64,000 nt of DNA from Patescibacteria group bacterium (GTDB lineage: Bacteria; Patescibacteria; UBA1384; XYA2-FULL-43-10; 1-14-0-10-43-13). The notes beneath the pieces are model-generated. The model saw only the letters and a program-made list of their open reading frames with translations, did no database searches and was not told the DNA's origin. This document shows positions 7,251-17,000 of the stretch, piece by piece. The DNA lies in assembly GCA_023484645.1 (NCBI GenBank), contig JAMCZZ010000028.1:46871-110870 (forward strand), in the 5' to 3' direction. Numbering within the stretch: position 1 is the stretch's first letter; each line of letters starts with the position of its first letter. Made by a program: the position numbers and the translations under genes.

Positions 7251-8354
7251 ATGAAGTTTACAACTGTTCAATCAAATTTTGCTAAAGCTTTAAATCAAGT
7301 CTCAAGAATCGTAAGTTCAAGAACTACTTTGCCGGTTTTAAGTAATATTTTAATCTCGGCTGAAAAAGGAAAAATTACTCTTTCGGCTACTGATTTGGAA
7401 ATTGCTATCACAACGCGCTCAATAGGGAAGATAGAAGAGGACGGCAAGCTCACAATTCCAGCGCGGCTCTTAACAGAATTTATTATTAACAATAATGATG
7501 AGTCGATTGAGTTTACTACCAAAGGGACCTCTTTGAGCTTAAAATCAAAGCATTATAAAGCCAATATTAATGGCATCTCTGCAGAGGAATTCCCCACAAT
7601 TCCGCTGCTTCCTAAGGACTTATTTTGTTCGATAAAAAAAGAAGAATTCTTAGATGCCATCAAAAAAGTGGCGATCGCTACGGCTAATGACGAGACGAGG
7701 CCTGTTTTGGCTGGGGTTTATTTTAACTTTGACGGCAAAACTCTGACTTTAGCCGCAACTGATTCTTATCGATTATCTGAAAAAAAGCTTAAATTGGATG
7801 AAAGTTTGCCGGAGAAAAAATTCATTGTTCCCTCTAGAACGATGTCAGAAGTTCTTCGAATTTCCAGCGGTGATGAAGCGGGCACTATTGCAATTTCATC
7901 GACTGAAAACCAAATTTTATTTAAGATAGGCGAGACACAGGTTATCTCCCGCCTAATCGAGGGCGCTTTTCCTAATTATGCCCAAATCATCCCTGCTAAT
8001 TCAAAAATTAAAGCTACTGTTGGGTACTCTGAGATGTTGTCGGCAGTAAAAATGTCCGCTTTATTTGCAAAAAATTCTGCCAACAACATTAGGATTAAAG
8101 CCGGCAAAAAAACTCTATCAATATCGTCGATGGCCAATGAAACAGGTGATACCGTTTCCGAAGTAGAAGCAGAGGTGAGCGGAGGAGAGATTGAGATTGC
8201 CTACAACGTACGGTACGTGTTGGATGTGCTGCAGGTTATTCAGTCGGATAAAGTTATTTTAGAGTTCAATGATGATGCTTCGGCTGGCTTGATAAAGTCC
8301 AACAAAGACAAAGATTTTATTTACATCGTCATGCCGCTCAAAATAGACAACTAA
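7251..8354 (+). CDS. dnaN: DNA polymerase III beta sliding clamp
   Basis: A 367-residue clamp that encircles DNA and tethers the replicative polymerase. It aligns over its length with the three-domain beta clamp: N-terminal FAKALNQVSRIVSSRTTLPVLSNILI, TIPARLLTEFI, the domain-2 start EEFLDAIKKVAIATANDETRPVLAGV and the C-terminal YIVMPLKI. Length is typical. AAAGAAAGGA precedes the ATG. It follows oriC; recF follows after a repeat-rich gap of about 145 bp. Confidence 0.97.
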   Translation: MKFTTVQSNFAKALNQVSRIVSSRTTLPVLSNILISAEKGKITLSATDLEIAITTRSIGKIEEDGKLTIPARLLTEFIINNNDESIEFTTKGTSLSLKSKHYKANINGISAEEFPTIPLLPKDLFCSIKKEEFLDAIKKVAIATANDETRPVLAGVYFNFDGKTLTLAATDSYRLSEKKLKLDESLPEKKFIVPSRTMSEVLRISSGDEAGTIAISSTENQILFKIGETQVISRLIEGAFPNYAQIIPANSKIKATVGYSEMLSAVKMSALFAKNSANNIRIKAGKKTLSISSMANETGDTVSEVEAEVSGGEIEIAYNVRYVLDVLQVIQSDKVILEFNDDASAGLIKSNKDKDFIYIVMPLKIDN

Positions 8355-8500
8355 ATTTCTAATCAATTTGAAGAAGCACTAAATTCAAAATCGCAAGTTC
8401 CAAATAAATTACAAATCATAAATATTTAAATTTAAAACTTTGAATTTTGAGCTTGGAGTTTATTTGATTTTTGTAATTTTGGGTTTGTAATTTTAGCATC
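8345..8500. repeat. Dispersed A+T-rich repeat, family D relative
   Basis: Fills the dnaN-recF gap. It contains CAAGTTCCAAATAAA and a complementary right arm ending in TTTGTAATTTT, like the 129-bp elements at 4200 and 38745 but more diverged. Confidence 0.55.
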
Positions 8501-9577
8501 ATGTTCAATCATCTTTGTTTAGAAAATTTTCGCAACCATAAGAAATTCGAAATTGATCTTGATCAGATCACTGTTCTAGTGGGGCTAAACGGTGCTGGCA
8601 AAAGCAATATCTTAGAAGCGATGACGATGCTTTCGTTTTGCCGTTCTTTTCGCGAAGATGATAAGAAAAATTTGATTAATTTTGATTCTGATTACGCCCG
8701 CATTGTTGGCGACGATCTTGAAATATTTTTATCCAAAACTCCCCGTCTTTTTATGCAGGCGAAGGAAAAAGGAATAAATAGAAAGCTTTCTGATTTTATT
8801 GGATGCCTGCCGACGGTTGTTTTTTCGTCGGAAACTATTTCAATCATAACAGGTTCTCCTTCGGACAGGCGCCGGTTTTTAGACGTGATGATCAGCCAGA
8901 TAAACAGTGAATATTTGAGGACTTTAATTGACTATAAGAAGGTTAAGCAGCAAAGAAATAATTTGTTGCAGAGAATATTCCAGAGACAAAGCGGAGAGAA
9001 TGAACTGGATTTTTGGGATAAAGAGCTGGTCAAGCTAGGCGGCGTAATTGTCGAGGAAAGAAAGAAGGTTATTAATTATATTAACGACTTTCTTTCAAAC
9101 CTTTATCAGACAATTTCTGGAGATGCCGGCGCTAATCTTAGGATCGCCTATATTAAAAATTTTGAAGCAGATGATTTAGAAGAAGCCTTGCATCGATTTA
9201 GGCGTCGGGAAATTGCCTCCGGAAAGACTATTTTTGGTCCGCATAGAGATGATATAATATTTGAGCTTAACGGCCGCAATATGGCAAACTTTGCCTCGAG
9301 GGGGGAGATTCGATCTGCTGTTTTGGCCTTGAAGATTGCTGAGCTTAAATATATAGAGAATATAAAAGAAGAGAGCTTGGAAATAAACAATAGTTTAGTA
9401 AAACCGATACTTCTTTTAGACGATATTTTTTCTGAATTTGATCCTGAGAGACGAGCTCATTTGGGAGAGCTTGTGTCTCAGTATCAATCATTGATTACCT
9501 CAACCGAAGAATCTCACTTATCGCCTGAATTGTTAAAAAAAGCTAAGATAATAGAAATCACTAAATCAGATGGATAA
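8501..9577 (+). CDS. recF: DNA replication and repair protein RecF
   Basis: A 358-residue SMC-like ATPase that helps load RecA at single-strand gaps. Walker A is GLNGAGKSN (about residues 28-36) and the Walker B/D-loop is LLLDDIFSEFDPERR near the C-terminus. FASRGEIRSAVLALKIAEL is a family ABC-signature region. Length is normal. It overlaps the next gene (DciA) by eight bases, indicating cotranscription. Confidence 0.93.
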   Translation: MFNHLCLENFRNHKKFEIDLDQITVLVGLNGAGKSNILEAMTMLSFCRSFREDDKKNLINFDSDYARIVGDDLEIFLSKTPRLFMQAKEKGINRKLSDFIGCLPTVVFSSETISIITGSPSDRRRFLDVMISQINSEYLRTLIDYKKVKQQRNNLLQRIFQRQSGENELDFWDKELVKLGGVIVEERKKVINYINDFLSNLYQTISGDAGANLRIAYIKNFEADDLEEALHRFRRREIASGKTIFGPHRDDIIFELNGRNMANFASRGEIRSAVLALKIAELKYIENIKEESLEINNSLVKPILLLDDIFSEFDPERRAHLGELVSQYQSLITSTEESHLSPELLKKAKIIEITKSDG

Positions 9578-9842
9578 ATTGGATAAAATATTAAGGGAAA
9601 GCTTGGCCAAAAGGGGCTTTGCTGGGACCGCAGAAAGCGCCCAGATTTGCTTTTATGCCGAGAAATGGGAAAAGATGCGTCTTACCCCAATTTCTTTCTC
9701 TAGGGGTGTTCTAAAGGTTTCTGTGATGTCTTCTTCGGAGGCTTCAGAACTCCAAATGCAGTCGGAAGAACTGATTGATTTTCTGAACAAAAAAATAGGC
9801 CGGAAGATCGTACGATATTTAAGGATAGTGAACTCGAACTAA
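9570..9842 (+). CDS. dciA: DUF721 protein, DciA-like helicase loader
   Basis: A 90-residue DUF721-family protein. DciA is the ancestral loader of the replicative helicase DnaB in bacteria that lack DnaC or DnaI. The recognisable core is CFYAEKWEKMRLTPISFSRG followed by GVLKVSV and a C-terminal INKKIGRKIVRYLRI-like end. It is short, consisting of little more than the KH-like core. The position after recF, with overlap, is common for this family. Confidence 0.75.
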   Translation: MDKLDKILRESLAKRGFAGTAESAQICFYAEKWEKMRLTPISFSRGVLKVSVMSSSEASELQMQSEELIDFLNKKIGRKIVRYLRIVNSN

Positions 9843-10020
9843 GAATACAGAATACAACAGTCAGACAGAATTCAGTATTTTTGTAGTTCAAGCTTCAGCT
9901 TGCCTAGCAGCCTAAAGGCTGATCTACGGGGTTCTCGTAGCGCAAGCTTTAGCTTGTTAATAACACGCTAATCCGCCAGCTGGCGGAGTGGTCTACAAGG
10001 AGGGCAAGGCGAGTTGCCTT
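9843..10020. repeat. Repeat-rich gene-free stretch after dciA
   Basis: No gene is visible. It holds two related CAAGCTTYAGCTTG palindromes (around 9889-9902 and 9943-9956), the palindrome TCCGCCAGCTGGCGGA (9972-9987) and a hairpin GGGCAAGGC-GAGTT-GCCTTACCC ending near 10024. These look like short mobile repeats of several families piled up in one gap. Confidence 0.65.
9972..9987. repeat. 16-bp palindrome, family C (perfect)
   Basis: TCCGCCAGCTGGCGGA, identical to 46306-46321. Confidence 0.75.
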
Positions 10021-10028
10021 ACCCTACA

Positions 10029-10057
10029 TTGACATTTACGAATAATTAGTGTATAAT
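10029..10057 (+). promoter_or_regulatory. Consensus sigma-70-type promoter
   Basis: TTGACA (10029-10034) and TATAAT (10052-10057), both perfect, are 17 bp apart. The ~100-nt leader carries hairpins GTTGTA-CGTT-TACAAC and GGCC-GAAAA-GGCC before GGAGGA and the ATG at 10166. Confidence 0.85.
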
Positions 10058-10165
10058 ATCGTCATGTTTAGGGTTAGTTGTACGTTTACAACCTGAGGTT
10101 AGGCCGAAAAGGCCTTATATAAGATCAAGACTACCATATTCGATTGATGAATGGAGGAGATGGAA

Positions 10166-11050
10166 ATGAAAGCTATACTGTTTGTAATCGTTGTTGTTTT
10201 GTCGCTTTCTCAGCCATGCTTGGCTGAGACTAAGATTAACTCTCACGGCCTTCAGAAGGCTGCCCTCGAGGTGATCGGAAATGCCTCAACTAACCCTCGT
10301 TCCTGCGGAAACCCGCAGAAAGCGGAGATTTACCGAAACACCGATCTCCTAGCCGATTTCTGGATAGTCGGTGGTGGCCGGATCATTGTTAGGGCGAAGG
10401 CCTCTGGCAACGGAAACACGATTGGAGGCAAAAATGCCTATGAGTGGGCTGAGAATATTGCTTCTTTTGTCCGTACTCGGCTTGCCATTGAGGGTCCGAA
10501 ACGGAACCTGGATCCCATATCTACAACTTGCCAGATTAAGGGGGATCGTGTCCTAACATTGGACGTTCATGCCATCTCTGGCAACGACGTGAGTGAGAGC
10601 TTTAGCCGGCATAGCGATAGCTATTCCTACCGGCGGTCTGGCGGATCTAGCTCGTCGCACGATAGGGACAGCTCAGAGAAACTGGGAGTGTCGCTATATG
10701 TCGGACTGAGTTTAGAGCAATATCAAGGCGGTACATCATATCGCACGCTCCCGCTCTTAGAATCAAGTGTGGTTCTGGAGGAGAGCCAACTAGTAGGAAT
10801 GAGCGAGGAGAGCGGAGGCTCTCGCAAATATTCCTATACGACGCGCCGAGGCAGCTCGTCTTCCTCTTCCTCCAACCAGGAGGGATATCGCTGGCAGCGG
10901 GATCAAAAGCGAGCGGAAGCTCAGATCTTGAACCCGCAGGCGATGAAGGTTTCAGGTCTTGTGGTCGGTCCCATCTTCGATGGGATCGCTACAGATATCC
11001 AGAACCACAAATACCGGTCCAATAGAGACCGGGAAGAGAGATCCAAATAA
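10166..11050 (+). CDS. Secreted serine-rich protein of unknown function
   Basis: A 294-residue protein I do not recognise. It starts with a clean Sec signal peptide (MKAILFVIVVVLSLSQPCLA, cleavage after CLA). The mature part has a conserved-looking N-terminal half with three cysteines and two serine-rich low-complexity stretches in the C-terminal half (about residues 155-180 and 225-245). The ATG at 10166 is preferred because GGAGGA lies seven bases upstream. It has its own promoter and strong terminator, and its G+C content and codon use are visibly higher than in the neighbouring genes. This suggests a transferred single-gene unit. Confidence 0.7.
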   Translation: MKAILFVIVVVLSLSQPCLAETKINSHGLQKAALEVIGNASTNPRSCGNPQKAEIYRNTDLLADFWIVGGGRIIVRAKASGNGNTIGGKNAYEWAENIASFVRTRLAIEGPKRNLDPISTTCQIKGDRVLTLDVHAISGNDVSESFSRHSDSYSYRRSGGSSSSHDRDSSEKLGVSLYVGLSLEQYQGGTSYRTLPLLESSVVLEESQLVGMSEESGGSRKYSYTTRRGSSSSSSSNQEGYRWQRDQKRAEAQILNPQAMKVSGLVVGPIFDGIATDIQNHKYRSNRDREERSK

Positions 11051-11058
11051 GAACCTTA

Positions 11059-11094
11059 GGGCGTCCCGACGGAATGTCGGGACGCCCTCTTTGT
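11059..11094 (+). terminator. Strong bidirectional terminator
   Basis: A perfect 12-bp G+C-rich stem GGGCGTCCCGAC / GTCGGGACGCCC with a 5-nt GGAAT loop, then TCTTTGT. It separates the secreted-protein gene from the convergent giant gene. Confidence 0.85.
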
Positions 11095-11097
11095 GCC

Positions 11098-14000
11098 CTA
11101 AAATCCAATATGAGTATATGCTGTGGTTTGCGGATTGGCCCAGACGCCGGCTTGAGTATTGCCGCCGCATATTCCGGAGATTGCAAATAGACTGGAATCT
11201 GCTTGAGCACAGATGTTGGCGGAGATCGAAGCGTTTAGCGCTATTACATCTTCGTTTCGGCCGGTCATTATCTGGTTTGGAACAATGTCTTTATAGAGAG
11301 GATTATTTTGCATATCTAACATGTCAGCAATTAATCTCTTAGCTTTATACTGCGCAGCTTCTATTGATTTTTGCTGCATTGTATTTGGATCTTTGCCGTC
11401 CCAAATGCCAAGATTCGTTATATCATTTGCACTTGGATTTGGATTTTCTAGCCTTGGGAAGTAGCCATCTGCACTACACTTTACATCAACTTTATAGACG
11501 CCGAATAAGTTAATGGCCACAAACATAGCTAAGGCCATCCATAGCATTGGCCCGGCGCCTGCAGCAGCTCCTTTAAATATAGCTAATCCTGTCTGCTGAA
11601 GCCCCCATGCAACACCGACTGCTGAGACAGATTCTGTCAGCATCATCAAACTTCCAGGGACCAACCCCCATTTCTCTTCTAAGTCAGCAATGCCTTTGCC
11701 AAATGATCTCTCTAAGAATTTGCTGACTTGGTTATTTATTATTTCTATTGCGATTAACTGTGCGGCAGTCCAAGCTTTTTGTTTTTCTTTCACCTTTGAA
11801 TCACGGGATTCAATAAAGCCTTTTTTTAATTCTGGATCAGTTGTTTTCGCAATCTGATCATCTAGAGTATTTATTTGTCTGTTAAGATTGTTAACTTTAT
11901 TGTAATTCTCATAAAGTTTTCTTCCGTCTTCATATACAAGTGCCGCTGTTCCCGGCTTCCAACCAAGCTGTTTGTCGGCCCAAGAAAATCCGACTGTTTT
12001 CGTAAATTTTGCCCCCCACCCTCCGACAGTCATAATATCCCGATTTCCCACTTTATGAGCAGATTGATCAGCATCAAGGCCGTTCTTAAATCCCCAATCT
12101 CCAGTTGCAGCTCCCAAGATTAAACCACCCGCTAGTTCAGGATCAATTTTAAAGCCAAACCAATTTTCCGAATGCTCGGCAATAAAACTTTTAGTGAAGT
12201 CAAATCCTGGGCTGTTAACATATTTCGTGAAGACTGCTGTCTTGTCGGCACCTGGTTGGGATAATGAATATATAAAAGCACTAGTAGCTAAAAGAGCGAC
12301 AGGGTCTTTGATGCCATCTGTCCAATTAACTTTTTGACCGAAAAACTCGCCATTAACTAAACCGTTTTTAATATAGGTGGCGATAGCAAATTGTTTTGCT
12401 TTGGCATCACCTTTAATGAGGGCGTATGAGAAACCAGGGAAAACGTTGTGATCATAACCCCAAAATGTCGAATCCATCATTCTAAATTGGAGGTCTTCCT
12501 TAAACATTTTCCTAGAATCTTGTTTTGCATTTTCTCTTCCTTGGTTCACCGTTTCAAGGGTGTCTATTTTGTCGGCGCAAACTCCAGCTGCAGTATTATT
12601 TTTTAATTTATCATCAATCTCCTTTTCAAGATCGGCCGGATTATTTGAAGTTAATTTAATACCGTCCAGATTGTCGTAACAAAAATCCGCTGATCCTTGG
12701 AGTTCTGCGTATTTTGCTTGAGCTTCAGCTTGTTTGTCTTGGGAAAAACCATGTATTCTATCGTTTGTTTGATTATTAGCATTAACTAAATTGTTATATT
12801 CTCTTGGTAAACCCTGAGAATTAGAGTAGTAATTTTGGTTTAATAGACAATCGGTGAATATACCGCCCAGCCCATTATTATCACCGGCACAGACATCACC
12901 GTAGCGATAAGAGACAAAAGATTGATCGTAATCTCTAGCTGCGCCTCCTAATGTGCCTCCGAGCATATCATACGTGGCAGCATCGGCAGCATATTCTTCC
13001 GCTTCTGGGCTGCCAACTGTCATGAGCAGGACATCTTGATATGAAATGCGAAGAGAAGGGGGTACTGATTCGGTTTCATCGGGTTTAGACGCGTTTATAA
13101 CTGTGTTTGCTCCATACGCTAGAGTAGCAGCCCAAAAGTATCTCATATCTCCATACAATATTATTTTTGAAATATCAGCCGGCGGCATAATTACTGTGCC
13201 CTTTGTTGCCTCGGCAATTTTCCCTGATAGTTTCGCCGAGAATGCATTAGCAGCAAAAGCTAGGGCGGTGTGAGTAGTAAGATTTTCTGCAGACCAATCC
13301 TTCAGTGCACCGCCTCGGTTGTTTGTCTTGCAGGTGTGGTAAGCTTGGTCGGCATTATATCTTTCCTCGTTAATTTTCTTTAATTGTTCCAAAGATTCCG
13401 AAGAAAATTTAAGGTCGGCCGTATGGTCGGCAGCGATACTAGTATTGCCGATAACGGCGTAGGAGCCGTTGTTCACTTGGGTGTCTACTTGGGATTTATA
13501 GATTGCGTTCTCCTGACCCTTAAGTTCTTGCGCTCTTTCCGGCGTCATTTGAAACTCGTTGCATTCATTTTCTCTTTCTGCTGCTTTTGCTTCATATTGC
13601 TTATAAAGATAGGTGAACGAGCCATCGTCTGTCGAGGTTAAGCCAAACCGCTCATCCAAATTTCTGGCTACCTGCGGCAAAACGACTTGCTTGGCGTCGC
13701 GCGGGTTATTTAAAATCTGTTGGAAAGAGCCCTGATCAAGTTTAGCTTTTTCATCCAAATTAAGGTCTGTAAATATTCTAGAGACATCATTATAGACATC
13801 TCCCCATCGCTGTTCGGTTTTAACGTAGGTAGTGAAGTTGTTGATAATATCCTTCATTGCGTTCTTCTGCTCGTCGGTTAGGTCCACGCCTAAGAAATCA
13901 ACTGCTCCAGAGAGAGCCAGTCTGTTAACAGTCGAGCGGGAAACCTTTTTCAAATAACTATCAGGAGTGATTACAACATTTTTTGTGCAAGTTACCACGT

Positions 14001-17000
14001 CTTTTGGCACTTGGACGCCCATCACAGGAGTCATTACGGTTTGCGTCGTGCAATCATCAATCTGTTTTCCGGTCAGCATCAACTCGGTTATACCTTTGTC
14101 TGTTTTTTTGTCTTTTTCCAGTTGAAAAGTAGAATCAATAGAGGCGATTTGCATTTTCATTTTTTTAAGAGAAAGGCCTTGTTCATCCTTTGCAAATACA
14201 TAATCAGATTTCCACCATAGCTGGTCGGGGTTTAATGTGTCTTTGATTTTGCTTTTTATATTAGTATTTAACTGATCCAAGGCTTTTCTTTCGCTGTCAG
14301 GTAGACCGCTGTTTGTGCCGGCGTAATCCTTAATTGCTTTTAGTTTAAACTCCGCAGAAGTATTTTTGATCGCTTTGACGTAATCAGATGAGAAGAAGTT
14401 TGGTAAATAGCTGTCAATGTTTTTTCCGTCGGCAAAATTGCCGGTCATTGGAATATGGAATGCGAGAACAAAATCAATTGGACTGATGTTATCGATCAGC
14501 TCATCTACGCTTCCCCCTCTAAATGAGTTGCGGGAAATGCCGAGAGTTTGCTCGATTTTTGCCCGCCCCACGTTATCGTATATATTTCCTTTCAAAGAGA
14601 TATAATTCAACCCAATCGACCGCCCGAGCACATTTGCTCCCAGTTCAGAGAGAGAGCACTTGCGTATGCCGTCATTCGGAGCGGAGAGAAGAGTGTAGAC
14701 GGAGCCGTTTGGCAAGTTTAATTCTTGATCAATCATCGCCCCGGCAACTTTGTATAAAGATTTAAAATCGCCGTTTAAAATGGCGTAAAAATCATCCGGC
14801 CCGAAAGTATCGAGAGAAATATTTAACCCCAAACTCCCAAAAAGTCTGGCCGAAATTGCATCTTTTAAAGTCGAAAGGCCGACTGCTTTTTTATAGGCAA
14901 CCAGCGGTTTGTTGGCATCCAAATCTTCATATTTGTTAAACAGTTTATCAAGAACTGTCTTTGATACACCTGTATTCTTATCAATTTCTGCGTATTTTTG
15001 GTCGTCAAGATCTAATACTTTTACTTCATTTTCATTAGAAACGTAATTCCAAATTTTTGTTTCTAGGTCAGCAGCGGGAAGGCCGGTTATTCGAGATAGT
15101 CCGCTTGATAATTCCTGCAGATAAGTCAGTCTTTTATCAGAATGCGCCGAGAAATATTTCTCGGCATCGTTTTTGTTGCCAAAGTAGTGGGGGCCGTCTC
15201 TATCGACATAAAGGTAGGAGTTGTTTTGAGCAAAACCTGAAACCATATTTCCGTCTAAAGCCTCGAAAGACGCTTGGCATTGCTGATCGCTTGGAGGGAG
15301 CTTGGCATAAGGGTTTAGAGCATTGTAGCTTGTTTTTATATTTATTTTTTTTAGCTCCTCTTTGCTTGTTTCTTGATTTAAAACTTGCAAAAACATGTCT
15401 AAGGTGGCCGGATTAATTTCCATCTTGCCGGAAAGAAGAAGCTTCTCGTCCTTTGAAAGATTATCTTTTGAATATCCGGCATTGATGTTGCGATTGGTTA
15501 TTAAATTTCTAGTCGATCCTGCTTTCAAGCCCAGTTTTTTATCAATTTCCTCTGCTCTTTTGTTGGCAGTTCCCCAAGCTACAAAATTGTTGCTGGTTAA
15601 AGAATCGAGCGTGTAGGAACCGGTAAGCCCCATTCTAAGTAATAAATCGTTTTCTGGAGTTCGAATGCCGTCATTCATTTTATAAGTCTCAATGTTGGCT
15701 ACAACGTCGGCGATGCTGGTTTCGAATGACTTGTTGCCTCCGGCGTTGTCGATCAGAGTCTGCATATCTGCCTTATATTTGTTCTGGGCTTGCACGACCA
15801 GCCCGTTGAATTCATTTTGATTGTTGTATTTTAGAGCAATTAAAGCGAACTCTCTTTGGTAAAGTCGAGTTTGGTCGCTGCTATTTAGAAGATCGGGCTT
15901 TGCGTAAGCATTGGAAGCATATGTGCTAAAAGAGGTCGCCTTAAAGCTTTTTAGGGGAGTTAAACTAAGCGGGCCGGGATTATTCATAAGGGTGGGGGTC
16001 CCTTTGGTTACCGGTGTGCTTGCTATCCCATTATCTGTCCAAACTGCCAAGGCATGATAATCAGTCTTGAAATCGGGCATATTAACGTTGCTTCGCAAAA
16101 TTGGCCCTTGAAAATAGAAGCTTGGCATTGAGAACTCTTCTTCAATTCTGGCTTGGCCGACAGAAGACATAAAAGCATCTCGGCTGCCCAGGCCCTTTCT
16201 CTCGTAATTCTGTATGTAATAGTTAAACGAATTGTTCGGGAGATTTAATTCGTTTTCTATCTTTTCTGCTCCAACTGAAAGAAAGAAATCTTTGGGTGAA
16301 ACTTTTTTAGATAAAAGCATCATCAGCATTGCACGGTTCGGAGTAAAGCCTTTTTGGCTGCCGGATGAACTTAGAGAAGAGGTGCGATCAGCTTTATTTG
16401 TAAAGATGCCTGTAGGGATTTGTTTGATGTTTAAGTTTTGTGAAGAAGGAACGCTGTTTCCATCAATGATTTCGGTTGTTAGTCTCACTAGTTCATTAAT
16501 ATCTGAAATTGTGCCGTTTATTTTGTTTACCCATTTAGGAGAAAGCTTTTTTAACGTGTTTACGTTGTTGTTTAGATAGTCAGCTTCAATAGCGATTTTT
16601 TTGGAAGCTTGTTTGATCGAGTTTATGCCGTTGATTTGCATCGAATCGTTTATAATATTTCCAATTGCCGTAATAGAGTTGTTGATTGAATCCTGCACTT
16701 GTTTGTACTCAGGATCGTCTTGACTGTCTTGCCAGTTGGCCTTTATTCTTTTCGTTAATTCATAAACCCTTTGAATTCTAGTTAAATAGAATTGAAGTTC
16801 GGCGTTGCTTGTTTTGATTTGAGGATTTACTTGCGTTAAATCTATTTTTACTTTGTCATCTGGATTTAAGGCGTAATTGGCAAAGGCGTAAAAAAGAATC
16901 TTGTCGCCGACTCGTCCGAACACGGCATTTCCGCTTGATTTACTGCATCCGAAAAGACGGTACATATCTCCCTTGGCCAAGCCGATCCCGGTTACTTTGT

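Noticed and set aside
10063..10095. Short frame beginning MFRVSC, similar to the partial gene start at 63977
   Set aside because: It ends after ten codons inside the leader of the 10166 gene; the likeness is too short to mean anything.
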